In this document: piece by piece, positions 27,538 to 35,611 of the stretch
How the letters are laid out: every line of letters begins with the position of its first letter
Position numbering within the stretch: position 1 is the stretch's first letter
Source: Bacteroidaceae bacterium
Lineage (GTDB): Bacteria; Bacteroidota; Bacteroidia; Bacteroidales; Bacteroidaceae
Direction of reading: 5' to 3'
DNA: 64,000 nt
Assembly (NCBI GenBank): GCA_017559845.1
Contig: JAFYQQ010000005.1
Coordinates: forward strand, 27,965 to 91,964
Program-made: the position numbers and the translations under genes
Notes under the pieces: generated by a model
Seen by the model: only the letters and a program-made list of their open reading frames with translations
The model's database searches: none
Told to the model about the DNA's origin: nothing

Positions 27538-30231
27538 ATGAATTTGCATTTCTCTATAGAATATCATACTGAGTGGGGACAACATGTTGCAGTGGAAATC
27601 ACGGCCACACGCAACCAAGGTTCCAGAGTCAATCATCTTTTTCCGCTGGAGACTTCGGACGGATACCATTGGGCTGCAGATATTTCCTTGCCCGAAAAGG
27701 ATGTGCAGACATTCAGATACAATTATATAATATGTGCCGGCGAGCAGGTTATCAGACGCGAATGGGATGCCGTGCCCAGAGTATTCCCAGCGGCAGACCT
27801 GAATTTCAGATTTCCTGACTATTGGCGTGACATACCCGAACTGAACCATCTGTACAGTGCCGCCTATTGCAATGCAGTAAGCCACTTCAAGGCAGAAGTT
27901 CCCAAACTGGTGTATTTCCAGCAGACGCTTGTGTTCCGTGTGCAGGCTCCGCAGTTGAAACAAGACCAGGTGCTTGCTCTTCTGGGTAGCCAGCCGCCAC
28001 TTGGTGCATGGGACACAAGGCGGTATCTGCGAATGCAGCGTGCCGGCACCAACGAATGGGTCATCAGTCTAAGCGCCACTGGCCTTTATCTGCCTTTTGA
28101 ATATAAATATGTGGTGGTGAACGAGGCCAGCGGAGAACTTCTCGAATGGGAGGGCGGCCCCAACCGCCTGAGTCCATCGGGACTGATGCAGCAACGCCAG
28201 GTGCTGGTGATACAAGACACCGAAGTGCGTCTAAAGGCCGACCGTTGGAAAGCCGCCGGTGTGGTGATTCCGGTGTTCTCCTTGCGAAGCGAACAGAGCC
28301 AGGGAGTGGGAGACTTCTCCGACCTTGCCCGAATGGCAAAGTGGGCACATTCCGTCGGCATGACGGTTGTGCAGCTTCTGCCCGTTAATGACACCACCCA
28401 GACTGGTTCATGGACCGACTGTTATCCCTATAGCAGCATCAGCATCTATGCCCTGCACCCCATGTACGTAGACTTGCAGTCGCTTCCGCCCATCAACGAC
28501 GGCGGCTATATGCAGGAATACGAAAAGAAACGCCGGGAACTGAACGCGTTGCCCCAGGTGGACTATGAAGCGGTGAACCAGCTGAAGCATGACTATATGC
28601 GCAGACTCTACAACCAGATACAGCGCCGTCTGCAGCAAGATGAAGATTATCTTCAGTTCTGTTCCGCCAATGAAAGCTGGCTTGTGCCCTATGCCGCTTT
28701 CTGCCTGCTCCGGGACAAGTATAAGACATGCGACTTCACATCCTGGCCCCGTTATTCGGAATACAAGGCAGAGGAAATATCCATGTGGGCTCAGAAGAAG
28801 AGAACCGAACTGGGCTATTACATGTATGTGCAGTATCTGCTGGACAAACAACTGTACAAGGCTGCCACCGAGGCGCGTGAGATGGGTGTGGTGCTCAAAG
28901 GCGATATCCCCATCGGCATAAGCCGTTGCAGCGTGGAGTCGTGGACAGAACCCCACTTGTTTCACATGAACGGTCAGGCGGGTGCGCCACCAGACGATTT
29001 CAGTGTGAACGGTCAGAACTGGGGCTTCCCCACATATAACTGGGAAGCCATGGCGCTTGAGGACTACAGTTGGTGGAAAGCACGTTTCCGCAAGATGGCG
29101 CGCTATTTTGATGCATACAGAATAGACCACGTATTGGGCTTCTTCCGCATTTGGGACATTCCGGCACATAGTGTGCACGGATTGTTGGGCCATTTCTCTC
29201 CCTCGTTGCCCATGAGCGAAGAGGAAATAAGCGGATTTGGCTTCTCCTTTGATGCCGAACAGCATACAGAACCCTTTATCACGGACGATATTTTGCAGGA
29301 TATATTCGGAAACCGTGCCCAGCAGGTTGCCGCCCTGTATCTTGATCCGCAGGCCGGAGGGCATTATACCCTGAAACCGGCCTATGCCACCCAGCGTTTG
29401 GTGGAGGCTGCCTTCTGTGAACAGAAAGACGATGTGGCATTGCAGATCCGTGATGGCCTTTACCAACTGATCAGCAATGTGCTCTTTGTTCCCGATACCC
29501 AGTTGGAAAACCATTATCATCCCCGCATCAATGCAATGGATGATTTTGCCTTTGCCTATTTGTCAGTGCAGGACCAGGATGCGTTCCGCCGTTTGCACGA
29601 ACATTATTATTATCATAGACATAACGACTTCTGGTATGGAGAGGCCTTGAAAAAGCTTCCGGCACTGGTGGCCTCCACACAAATGCTTGTATGTGCCGAG
29701 GATTTGGGAATGGTGCCTGCTTGTGTGGCGCCTGTTATGGAGCGTTTGCGCATCCTCTCTCTTGAAATCCAGGCCATGCCCAAGCGCTTCGGACGCCGTT
29801 TTGGCCGTTTGGAAGAGAATCCTTACCTTAGTGTGTGTACGTTGTTCACCCATGACATGCCCACGTTGCGGCAGTGGTGGAAACAGAGTCCCGAGCGCTC
29901 GCAGGCATTCTACAACCAGATTCTTCTTCACGATGGCGAGGCACCGGCTGAGATGCCCGGTTGGCTTGCCGAGGAAATCATCGCCCGCCATGTCTACTGT
30001 CCCAGTATGCTTTGCTTGTTAAGCTTGCAGGACTGGCTGGCTATGGACGATGACTTACGCAACCCGAATGTGGAACAGGAACGTATCAATGTGCCTTCTG
30101 ACCCGCATCATTACTGGCGTTATCGTATGCATCTGAAACTGGAGCAGCTGATGGAGAGCAAAGCTTTCAACGCCAGAGTCAATTCGTTGTTGGGCAGAGG
30201 CGGCCGCATCCAGAACAGCATGAAACAATAA
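27538..30231 (+). CDS. malQ: 4-alpha-glucanotransferase with starch-binding modules
   Basis: This GH77 amylomaltase moves alpha-1,4-glucan segments between maltodextrins in the cytoplasm. The 897-residue length reflects two N-terminal CBM20-type modules (residues about 1-110 and 125-240; WGQHVAVEITATRN, LALLGSQPPLGAWDTRRYLR, PFEYKYVVVN), as in DPE2-type and Bacteroidales enzymes. The catalytic part has SWTDCYPYSSISIYALHPMY, the nucleophile Asp in AYRIDHVLGFFRIW (about 530), the acid/base Glu in VCAEDLGMVPACV (about 721) and Asp in THDMPTLRQWW (about 772). No signal peptide is present. It leads a rightward run in which gaps are 13-28 bp, so it may share a transcript with the sugar genes downstream. 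Confidence 0.95.
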   Translation: MNLHFSIEYHTEWGQHVAVEITATRNQGSRVNHLFPLETSDGYHWAADISLPEKDVQTFRYNYIICAGEQVIRREWDAVPRVFPAADLNFRFPDYWRDIPELNHLYSAAYCNAVSHFKAEVPKLVYFQQTLVFRVQAPQLKQDQVLALLGSQPPLGAWDTRRYLRMQRAGTNEWVISLSATGLYLPFEYKYVVVNEASGELLEWEGGPNRLSPSGLMQQRQVLVIQDTEVRLKADRWKAAGVVIPVFSLRSEQSQGVGDFSDLARMAKWAHSVGMTVVQLLPVNDTTQTGSWTDCYPYSSISIYALHPMYVDLQSLPPINDGGYMQEYEKKRRELNALPQVDYEAVNQLKHDYMRRLYNQIQRRLQQDEDYLQFCSANESWLVPYAAFCLLRDKYKTCDFTSWPRYSEYKAEEISMWAQKKRTELGYYMYVQYLLDKQLYKAATEAREMGVVLKGDIPIGISRCSVESWTEPHLFHMNGQAGAPPDDFSVNGQNWGFPTYNWEAMALEDYSWWKARFRKMARYFDAYRIDHVLGFFRIWDIPAHSVHGLLGHFSPSLPMSEEEISGFGFSFDAEQHTEPFITDDILQDIFGNRAQQVAALYLDPQAGGHYTLKPAYATQRLVEAAFCEQKDDVALQIRDGLYQLISNVLFVPDTQLENHYHPRINAMDDFAFAYLSVQDQDAFRRLHEHYYYHRHNDFWYGEALKKLPALVASTQMLVCAEDLGMVPACVAPVMERLRILSLEIQAMPKRFGRRFGRLEENPYLSVCTLFTHDMPTLRQWWKQSPERSQAFYNQILLHDGEAPAEMPGWLAEEIIARHVYCPSMLCLLSLQDWLAMDDDLRNPNVEQERINVPSDPHHYWRYRMHLKLEQLMESKAFNARVNSLLGRGGRIQNSMKQ

Positions 30232-30259
30232 ATGTTTTCTTGTAAAACGAGAGCTTGAG

Positions 30260-31393
30260 ATGGAAAAGAATGAAAGACTGGCTTCCCTTGATGTGTTGCG
30301 TGGAATAGACTTGTTTTTTCTCGTTGGTTTGGAAGGAGTGATGCACGCCATGTCCACGGCAATAGATACAGAGGGTTTTCATGATTTTATGTGGAACTTC
30401 AGCCATGTGGAGTGGGAGGGCTTTTCTCCCTGGGACTTGGTGATGCCTTTGTTCCTCTTCATGTCCGGTGTGTCCATTCCCTTTGCCATGCAACGTTATA
30501 AGGAAGGGAGTGACAAGGCCGGGCTAATCTGCCGATTGTTGAAACGCGTCTTGCTGTTATGGATATTCGGCATGATGTGCCAGGGCAACCTCTTACGTTT
30601 GGATCCTTCGCGTATTTATTTTTATTCCAATACCCTGCAGACGATTGCTGTTGGCTATCTGTTCACAGCTCTCTTTTTCCTTTACACATCGTGGCGCACC
30701 CAACTGGGTATAGCGGCAGGTCTGCTTTTGACCTATTGGGGAGCCATGGAATGGATAACGGTTGACGGTTTTGGCGGTGGAAACTATACCCCCGATGCGA
30801 ACTTGGCGGAATGGATAGACCGTTCTGTATTGGGCAGATTCCGCGATGCTTCGTCGGTAAAGGACGGAGTGGTACAATTTGCACCGTGGTACCGCTACAC
30901 CTGGATACTCAGTAGCTTGAATTTCATTGTTACGGTCATGAGTGGCGCCTTTGCCGGTCAGATGTTGCGAAATACATCGTTCACCTCAAAGAAAAGAGCG
31001 ATGATGCTTGCCGGAACAGGAGCGGCATTGGTGGCTGCCGGTTGGCTGTGGAATCTGGAGCTTCCCGTCATTAAGAAACTGTGGACCAGCTCTATGGTTC
31101 TGGTCAGCAGCGGCTATTGTTTCCTGCTTATGGCCTTGTGTTATTATGTGGTGGATGTGCTGGGCTTCCGCAAAGGAACCGGATGGCTCAAGGTCTATGG
31201 CATGAACTCCATCGTGGCCTACATGCTTACGCAATGTGTAAACTTCCGTTGCATACCCCAATCTGTATTCAGGGGAGTGGAACAGTATATTGGAGCAGAT
31301 TGGTTCCAGGTACTTCTGACCGCATCATGTAGCGGTATCGTGTATTTCATTTTGTGGCGCATGTACAAACAACAAATTTTCTTACGCGTATAA
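30260..31393 (+). CDS. Membrane acyltransferase, HGSNAT/DUF5009-like
   Basis: The 377-residue protein has about ten membrane segments and opens with RLASLDVLRGIDLFFLVGLE, the signature of the YeiB/HGSNAT-like family (DUF5009 in Bacteroidetes), whose human member acetylates glucosamine of heparan sulphate across a membrane. Other matching parts: GFSPWDLVMPLFLFMSGVSI, YSNTLQTIAVGYLF and the C-terminal VYGMNSIVAYMLTQ. Its place in a glycan-use gene run fits transfer of an acyl group to or from a sugar; the actual substrate is unknown. It begins 28 bp after malQ. Confidence 0.78.
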   Translation: MEKNERLASLDVLRGIDLFFLVGLEGVMHAMSTAIDTEGFHDFMWNFSHVEWEGFSPWDLVMPLFLFMSGVSIPFAMQRYKEGSDKAGLICRLLKRVLLLWIFGMMCQGNLLRLDPSRIYFYSNTLQTIAVGYLFTALFFLYTSWRTQLGIAAGLLLTYWGAMEWITVDGFGGGNYTPDANLAEWIDRSVLGRFRDASSVKDGVVQFAPWYRYTWILSSLNFIVTVMSGAFAGQMLRNTSFTSKKRAMMLAGTGAALVAAGWLWNLELPVIKKLWTSSMVLVSSGYCFLLMALCYYVVDVLGFRKGTGWLKVYGMNSIVAYMLTQCVNFRCIPQSVFRGVEQYIGADWFQVLLTASCSGIVYFILWRMYKQQIFLRV

Positions 31394-31416
31394 ATATTAA
31401 TTAGGAATTATAACAT

Positions 31417-32256
31417 ATGATAGTTTCACTGAAAGAAATGTTGCAGGAGGCCCAAAAGGGTCAGTATGCGGTTGGAGCTTTTAATTGCCTCAGCCTCGAG
31501 AACGTACAGGGAGCCATCCAGGCTGCCGAGGAGTTGAATGCCCCTATTATTATTCAGCTTGCAGAGGTGCAGTTCCCCTGCGCACCCCTATCCTTGATGG
31601 CGCCCCAGTATTTGCAGGCTGCCGAGGAAACAAGCGTGCCCGTGGTGGTGCATTTGGACCACGGACAGAGTTTCCAGACCTGTGCCGATGCCATTTGCCA
31701 GGGATTCGGTTCGGTTATGTTTGACGGCGCTTCCTTGTCATTGGAAGAGAACATCCGCCAGACAAATGAGATTGCACGCATGGCAAAGGCCTGTGGTGTG
31801 GATATTGAAGCCGAACTGGGCAGAGTGGGCGATGTGGGTGTGGACGATGCCTCCAAGGATGTCTTTACCGATGTGCAGGAAGCCATCCGCTTTGTGGAAG
31901 AGACAAAGGTGGACGCGTTGGCCGTTGCCATCGGCAACCAGCACGGACATTATGTGGCCACTCCCAAGTTGAACATCGACCGCCTCATTGAATTGAAGCA
32001 GGCCACGGGTGTTCCTCTGGTGCTGCACGGCGGTTCTGGCACAAGCGAAGAAGACTTCAAGGCATGTATCCACAATGGTATCTGCAAGATCAATGTGGCC
32101 ACGGCCATCCAGTTGGGCGTAACGGCAGGCATTCAGCAATATCTCGCAAACACAGCCAAACCCAACTATATTGACATGAAAGCGTGTATGGTGGAGGCAT
32201 CCAAGCAAGTGGTGATGGACCACATTCGCTTGTTCGAGAGTAACGATAAAGCATAA
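31417..32256 (+). CDS. Class II ketose-bisphosphate-type aldolase
   Basis: This zinc aldolase has 279 residues, the length of GatY/KbaY/FbaA short forms. Motifs: AVGAFNCLSLENVQG, VVVHLDHGQSFQTC with Asp 81 (proton donor) and His 82 (zinc), VDIEAELGRVG, AVAIGNQHGHY (zinc His), LVLHGGSGTSEEDF (zinc His) and KINVATAIQLGV. The substrate cannot be fixed from sequence. The next genes encode a PfkB kinase and a lyxose/mannose-type isomerase, so a ketose 1-phosphate (fructose or xylulose 1-phosphate) or a bisphosphate is plausible. Gap to the kinase is 13 bp. Confidence 0.9.
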   Translation: MIVSLKEMLQEAQKGQYAVGAFNCLSLENVQGAIQAAEELNAPIIIQLAEVQFPCAPLSLMAPQYLQAAEETSVPVVVHLDHGQSFQTCADAICQGFGSVMFDGASLSLEENIRQTNEIARMAKACGVDIEAELGRVGDVGVDDASKDVFTDVQEAIRFVEETKVDALAVAIGNQHGHYVATPKLNIDRLIELKQATGVPLVLHGGSGTSEEDFKACIHNGICKINVATAIQLGVTAGIQQYLANTAKPNYIDMKACMVEASKQVVMDHIRLFESNDKA

Positions 32257-32269
32257 AGACGACAATATT

Positions 32270-33262
32270 ATGAGAAAAGGAATCATTGCAGCCGGTAACT
32301 GGGTGTCCGATACGGTAAAGTTTATCCGTACTTATCCCACACCGGGAAATCTTGTGACAATAGAAAGAATAGAACAAGGTTTTGGCGGCTGTGCCCATAA
32401 TGTGCTGGCCGATTTGGCCAGATTGAAAGCCGGCATTCCCTTGTATGCCGGAGGATGTATAGGCAGTGATGCGTTGGGAAACGAACTGATGCAAGCCATT
32501 GCCGACCTGGGCATTGACAGCAGTGCCTTGTGCAGGGTGGATGCAGCCACCTCCTATACAGATGTGATGGCAGATACCACCACCGGCACACGCACCTTCT
32601 TCCATCACAGAGGCGCAAACGCAGCCTTTGGCCCGGAACATGTAGAGGGCATCAATGCGCCAGCCAAGATATTCCATTTGGGCTATCTGCTTTTGCTTGA
32701 CCGTATGGATGAGCCGGATGAGGAATATGGAGTGGTGGCTGCCCGTGTGTTGAAATCATTGAAAGAACGGGGATACCAGACTTCGGTTGATGTGGTTTCC
32801 GAGGAGGGTGACCGCTTCCGCAGGATTGTACTGCCGTGTTTGCCTTATATGGATTATCTCATTTTGAACGAGGTGGAAGCCGGAGCCTGCTGTGCCATGA
32901 CCTTGCGCGATGAGCAGGGAAAGATTCTGCTGTCCGAAGTGGAGCGTGCCGCACGTTATCTGATGGAAAACGGAGTGGAGAAGGCCTGTGTCATTCATTT
33001 CCCCGAAGGAGGCTTTGGCTTGCAGGATGGCACGTCGGTTTTCGTTCCTTCTTTCCATGTGCCGGCAGAAGAAATCGTATCTTCCGTGGGGGCCGGTGAC
33101 GCTTTCTGTGCCACCATGCTCTATGCCTTGCACGAAGAAATACCCATGCAGAAAGCCATAAGCATGGCCAATGCCGCGGCATGGTTCAATTTACATAGCG
33201 CCACTTCAACTGAAGGAGCGCCCACCCTGGAAGAGATTAACCAATTCCTGTCTAACCATTAA
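32270..33262 (+). CDS. PfkB-family sugar kinase
   Basis: The 330-residue protein has both PfkB signatures: N-terminal GFGGCAHNVLADLARL followed by GCIGSDALGNEL, and C-terminal SSVGAGDAFCATML with the catalytic Asp and anion-hole Gly. The lid segment includes TSYTDVMADTTTGTRTFFHHRGAN. The substrate is a free or phosphorylated ketose by context, since it lies between an aldolase and a ketol isomerase with 13-bp gaps. Ribokinase, fructokinase and phosphofructokinase activities cannot be separated from the sequence alone. Confidence 0.88.
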   Translation: MRKGIIAAGNWVSDTVKFIRTYPTPGNLVTIERIEQGFGGCAHNVLADLARLKAGIPLYAGGCIGSDALGNELMQAIADLGIDSSALCRVDAATSYTDVMADTTTGTRTFFHHRGANAAFGPEHVEGINAPAKIFHLGYLLLLDRMDEPDEEYGVVAARVLKSLKERGYQTSVDVVSEEGDRFRRIVLPCLPYMDYLILNEVEAGACCAMTLRDEQGKILLSEVERAARYLMENGVEKACVIHFPEGGFGLQDGTSVFVPSFHVPAEEIVSSVGAGDAFCATMLYALHEEIPMQKAISMANAAAWFNLHSATSTEGAPTLEEINQFLSNH

Positions 33263-33275
33263 TAATATATAATGT

Positions 33276-33932
33276 ATGAAACGAAGCGAAATAAATGCCT
33301 ATATTGATGAGGCAAAGGCATTCTTTACACAACACGGTTTTTATTTGCCCGAATGGATTGAGTGGACACCAGAGGTATGGGCCACCAAGGGCGAGGAGTG
33401 TACCGAAATCCGACGCAACCAGTTGGGTTGGGATGTGACGGACTTCTCTACCGGCGATTTCGCCAATGTCGGACTTACACTTGTTACCATCCGAAACGGA
33501 AACGTAAAGTATGACAAGAAGGTCTATTGCGAAAAGATTATGTATGTGCGTGAAGGTCAGGTTACACCCACTCATTTCCATTGGAAGAAGATGGAGGACA
33601 TCATCCACCGTGGTGGAGGCGATTTCTGCATCAAGCTTTGGAAAGCCGATGCGAATGAGAATCCCACCCAAGAACCTTGTGTGGTTCAGATAGATGGTGT
33701 AACCACAGTGGTTCCTGCCGGAGAGGTGCTCAGACTGAAACCTGGACAGAGCATCTGCTTTGAGCCCTATATGTACCACCAGTTCTGGTCAGAGAACGGA
33801 GCAAGTATGATTGGCGAAGTCTCAACCGTGAACGATGATGTGAACGACAACCGTTTCCTAGAACCTCTGGGACGTTTCTCGGCCATCGAGGAGGACGAGC
33901 CTGCACGTTACGTGCTGTGCAATGAATATTGA
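33276..33932 (+). CDS. D-lyxose/D-mannose isomerase-like cupin
   Basis: The 218-residue cupin matches the D-lyxose isomerase family, which interconverts D-lyxose and D-xylulose and often D-mannose and D-fructose. Metal ligands are visible as THFHWKKMEDIIHRGGG (two His and a Glu) and a later His in PYMYHQFWSENG. The N-terminal part (MKRSEINAYIDEAKAFF, PEWIEWTPEVW) is also typical. Beside a GH92 mannosidase, mannose is a likely physiological substrate; that is inference. Confidence 0.87.
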   Translation: MKRSEINAYIDEAKAFFTQHGFYLPEWIEWTPEVWATKGEECTEIRRNQLGWDVTDFSTGDFANVGLTLVTIRNGNVKYDKKVYCEKIMYVREGQVTPTHFHWKKMEDIIHRGGGDFCIKLWKADANENPTQEPCVVQIDGVTTVVPAGEVLRLKPGQSICFEPYMYHQFWSENGASMIGEVSTVNDDVNDNRFLEPLGRFSAIEEDEPARYVLCNEY

Positions 33933-33956
33933 TATTTTCATTTCACGAAAAAGACA

Positions 33957-35591
33957 ATGCGTTTAAGAAACATATTATTGCTGTGTCTGGTCGGCCTTTG
34001 CTGTTTTATGGTCGTCCAGGCACAGAATATTACCGGAAGGATTACTGCCAATGGGAAAGGTGTCAGGAACGTTGTGGTGAGTGATGGAGATGAAGTGGTT
34101 CTCACTAATGCAGAAGGACGTTATGAACTACAATCGCAAAAACGCAATGGATACGTTTTCTACAGTCTTCCCCGTGGATACCAACCAACCTATAAAAATG
34201 GCTTTTTGCCCCGTTTCTGGTCGGCCCTGAAGAACGCAGATGCCAATGTGTCAGAGGTGCATGATTTTGAACTTTCACGCCAACGCTCCTCGTCAGATTG
34301 CTATGTGATGCTCTTCGGAGCCGATGTCCATTTGGCGCGCAAGAACAACGACCTGAAGCAGTTCGAAGGTTTCCTTGCTGCTTTGGAACGCGAGCAGACA
34401 TTGGCTGGAAAACGTACACTGCACAGCATCTTTCTGGGCGACATTTCGTGGGATGCCTACTGGACAAGCCAGAAGTTCGGCCTTCCCCAGTTGGTTGATT
34501 TCCTTCAGCAGAGCAACTATCCCCTTCCATTGTGGACGGTAATGGGCAATCATGACCATGATCCATCCATTCCCGAAGGACGTGAGACAGATTTCCTTAC
34601 CTCGGGCGAATGGCGAAAGGTTATGGGGCCTAACTATTATTCCTTCAATCTTGGCCGTCTGCACTATGTTGTGCTTGATGATATTGTCTATCTCAACGAG
34701 GACAAGGGCGGAAAGTATAAAAAAGGAATTGTTGGCAGCCGTAACTACACTGCTACCCTCACGGACGAGCAGTTCAAGTGGTTGGAGAAAGACCTTGCCA
34801 TGGTGAAGGACAAAAGTGCGCCGCTCATCATTGCGGTTCATATACCTGTTTGGCGACTGAATGAAACGGAGCTCACCGTTAAAGGTGCGCTTACCGATGG
34901 AGGGGCAGAACGTCTGGCTGAACTGGTGCGCGATTTCAAGGAAGTGCACATTGTTAGCGGACATGTTCATGTCAACTATACTGCTCATCCTACTGACTAT
35001 CCCAACATTACCGAACACAACATTGCAGCTGTGTGCGCAACATGGTGGCGAAGCGGAAATCTCAGCGGAGAACACATTAACAAGGACGGATCTCCGGGTG
35101 GATATTCGCGTTGGGAAGTAGACGGAAAACGTGTGAAGTTCTCTTATTGTTCCTTCGACAAGGGCGATACAGAACAGGTGAGAATTTACGATATGAACAA
35201 GGTGGCGGAGCGCTATAGTACAGACTCGTTCTTCAAAGGATTGCTTGACAGTGAGCCCAACCGTACCGATTTCTCCAAAGTTCCCGCCAATACAGTCATG
35301 TTTAATGTCTATGCCTATGACAAAGATTGGAAGATTGAAGTGCTTGAGGGTGGAAAGCCCATTTCTTATGAGCGTGTCACCGAAGAAGACCCTTTCCATA
35401 CGATAGCTTTCTCTTATGCCAAGTTTCAGCGCGATGGGAAGTTCGGCGACAGTGGTTCGGGAAGAAAGACATATCATATGTTTAAAGCCCAAGCCAAGAC
35501 GGCAGACCAACCGATTACAGTGAGCGTAACAGACAGCTTCGGACGCAAGTATAAGCATACTATCCAGCGCCCGCATCCTTATGAAATATAA
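33957..35591 (+). CDS. Secreted calcineurin-like metallophosphoesterase
   Basis: The 544-residue protein has a signal peptide (LLLCLVGLCCFMVVQAQ). An N-terminal beta-sandwich (about 22-100) is followed by a two-metal phosphoesterase core: GADVHLAR (D-x-H), FLGDISWDAYW (GD), TVMGNHDHD (GNHD), IAVHIPVW and VSGHVHVNY (GHxH). A C-terminal beta domain (about 405-544) completes the three-domain layout common in Bacteroidetes. It acts outside the cytoplasm. Sitting between an isomerase and a secreted alpha-mannosidase, it could remove phosphate from glycans such as phosphomannans; this is a hypothesis. Confidence 0.87.
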   Translation: MRLRNILLLCLVGLCCFMVVQAQNITGRITANGKGVRNVVVSDGDEVVLTNAEGRYELQSQKRNGYVFYSLPRGYQPTYKNGFLPRFWSALKNADANVSEVHDFELSRQRSSSDCYVMLFGADVHLARKNNDLKQFEGFLAALEREQTLAGKRTLHSIFLGDISWDAYWTSQKFGLPQLVDFLQQSNYPLPLWTVMGNHDHDPSIPEGRETDFLTSGEWRKVMGPNYYSFNLGRLHYVVLDDIVYLNEDKGGKYKKGIVGSRNYTATLTDEQFKWLEKDLAMVKDKSAPLIIAVHIPVWRLNETELTVKGALTDGGAERLAELVRDFKEVHIVSGHVHVNYTAHPTDYPNITEHNIAAVCATWWRSGNLSGEHINKDGSPGGYSRWEVDGKRVKFSYCSFDKGDTEQVRIYDMNKVAERYSTDSFFKGLLDSEPNRTDFSKVPANTVMFNVYAYDKDWKIEVLEGGKPISYERVTEEDPFHTIAFSYAKFQRDGKFGDSGSGRKTYHMFKAQAKTADQPITVSVTDSFGRKYKHTIQRPHPYEI

Positions 35592-35611
35592 TTCCTTCGA
35601 TATAAAGAAAG

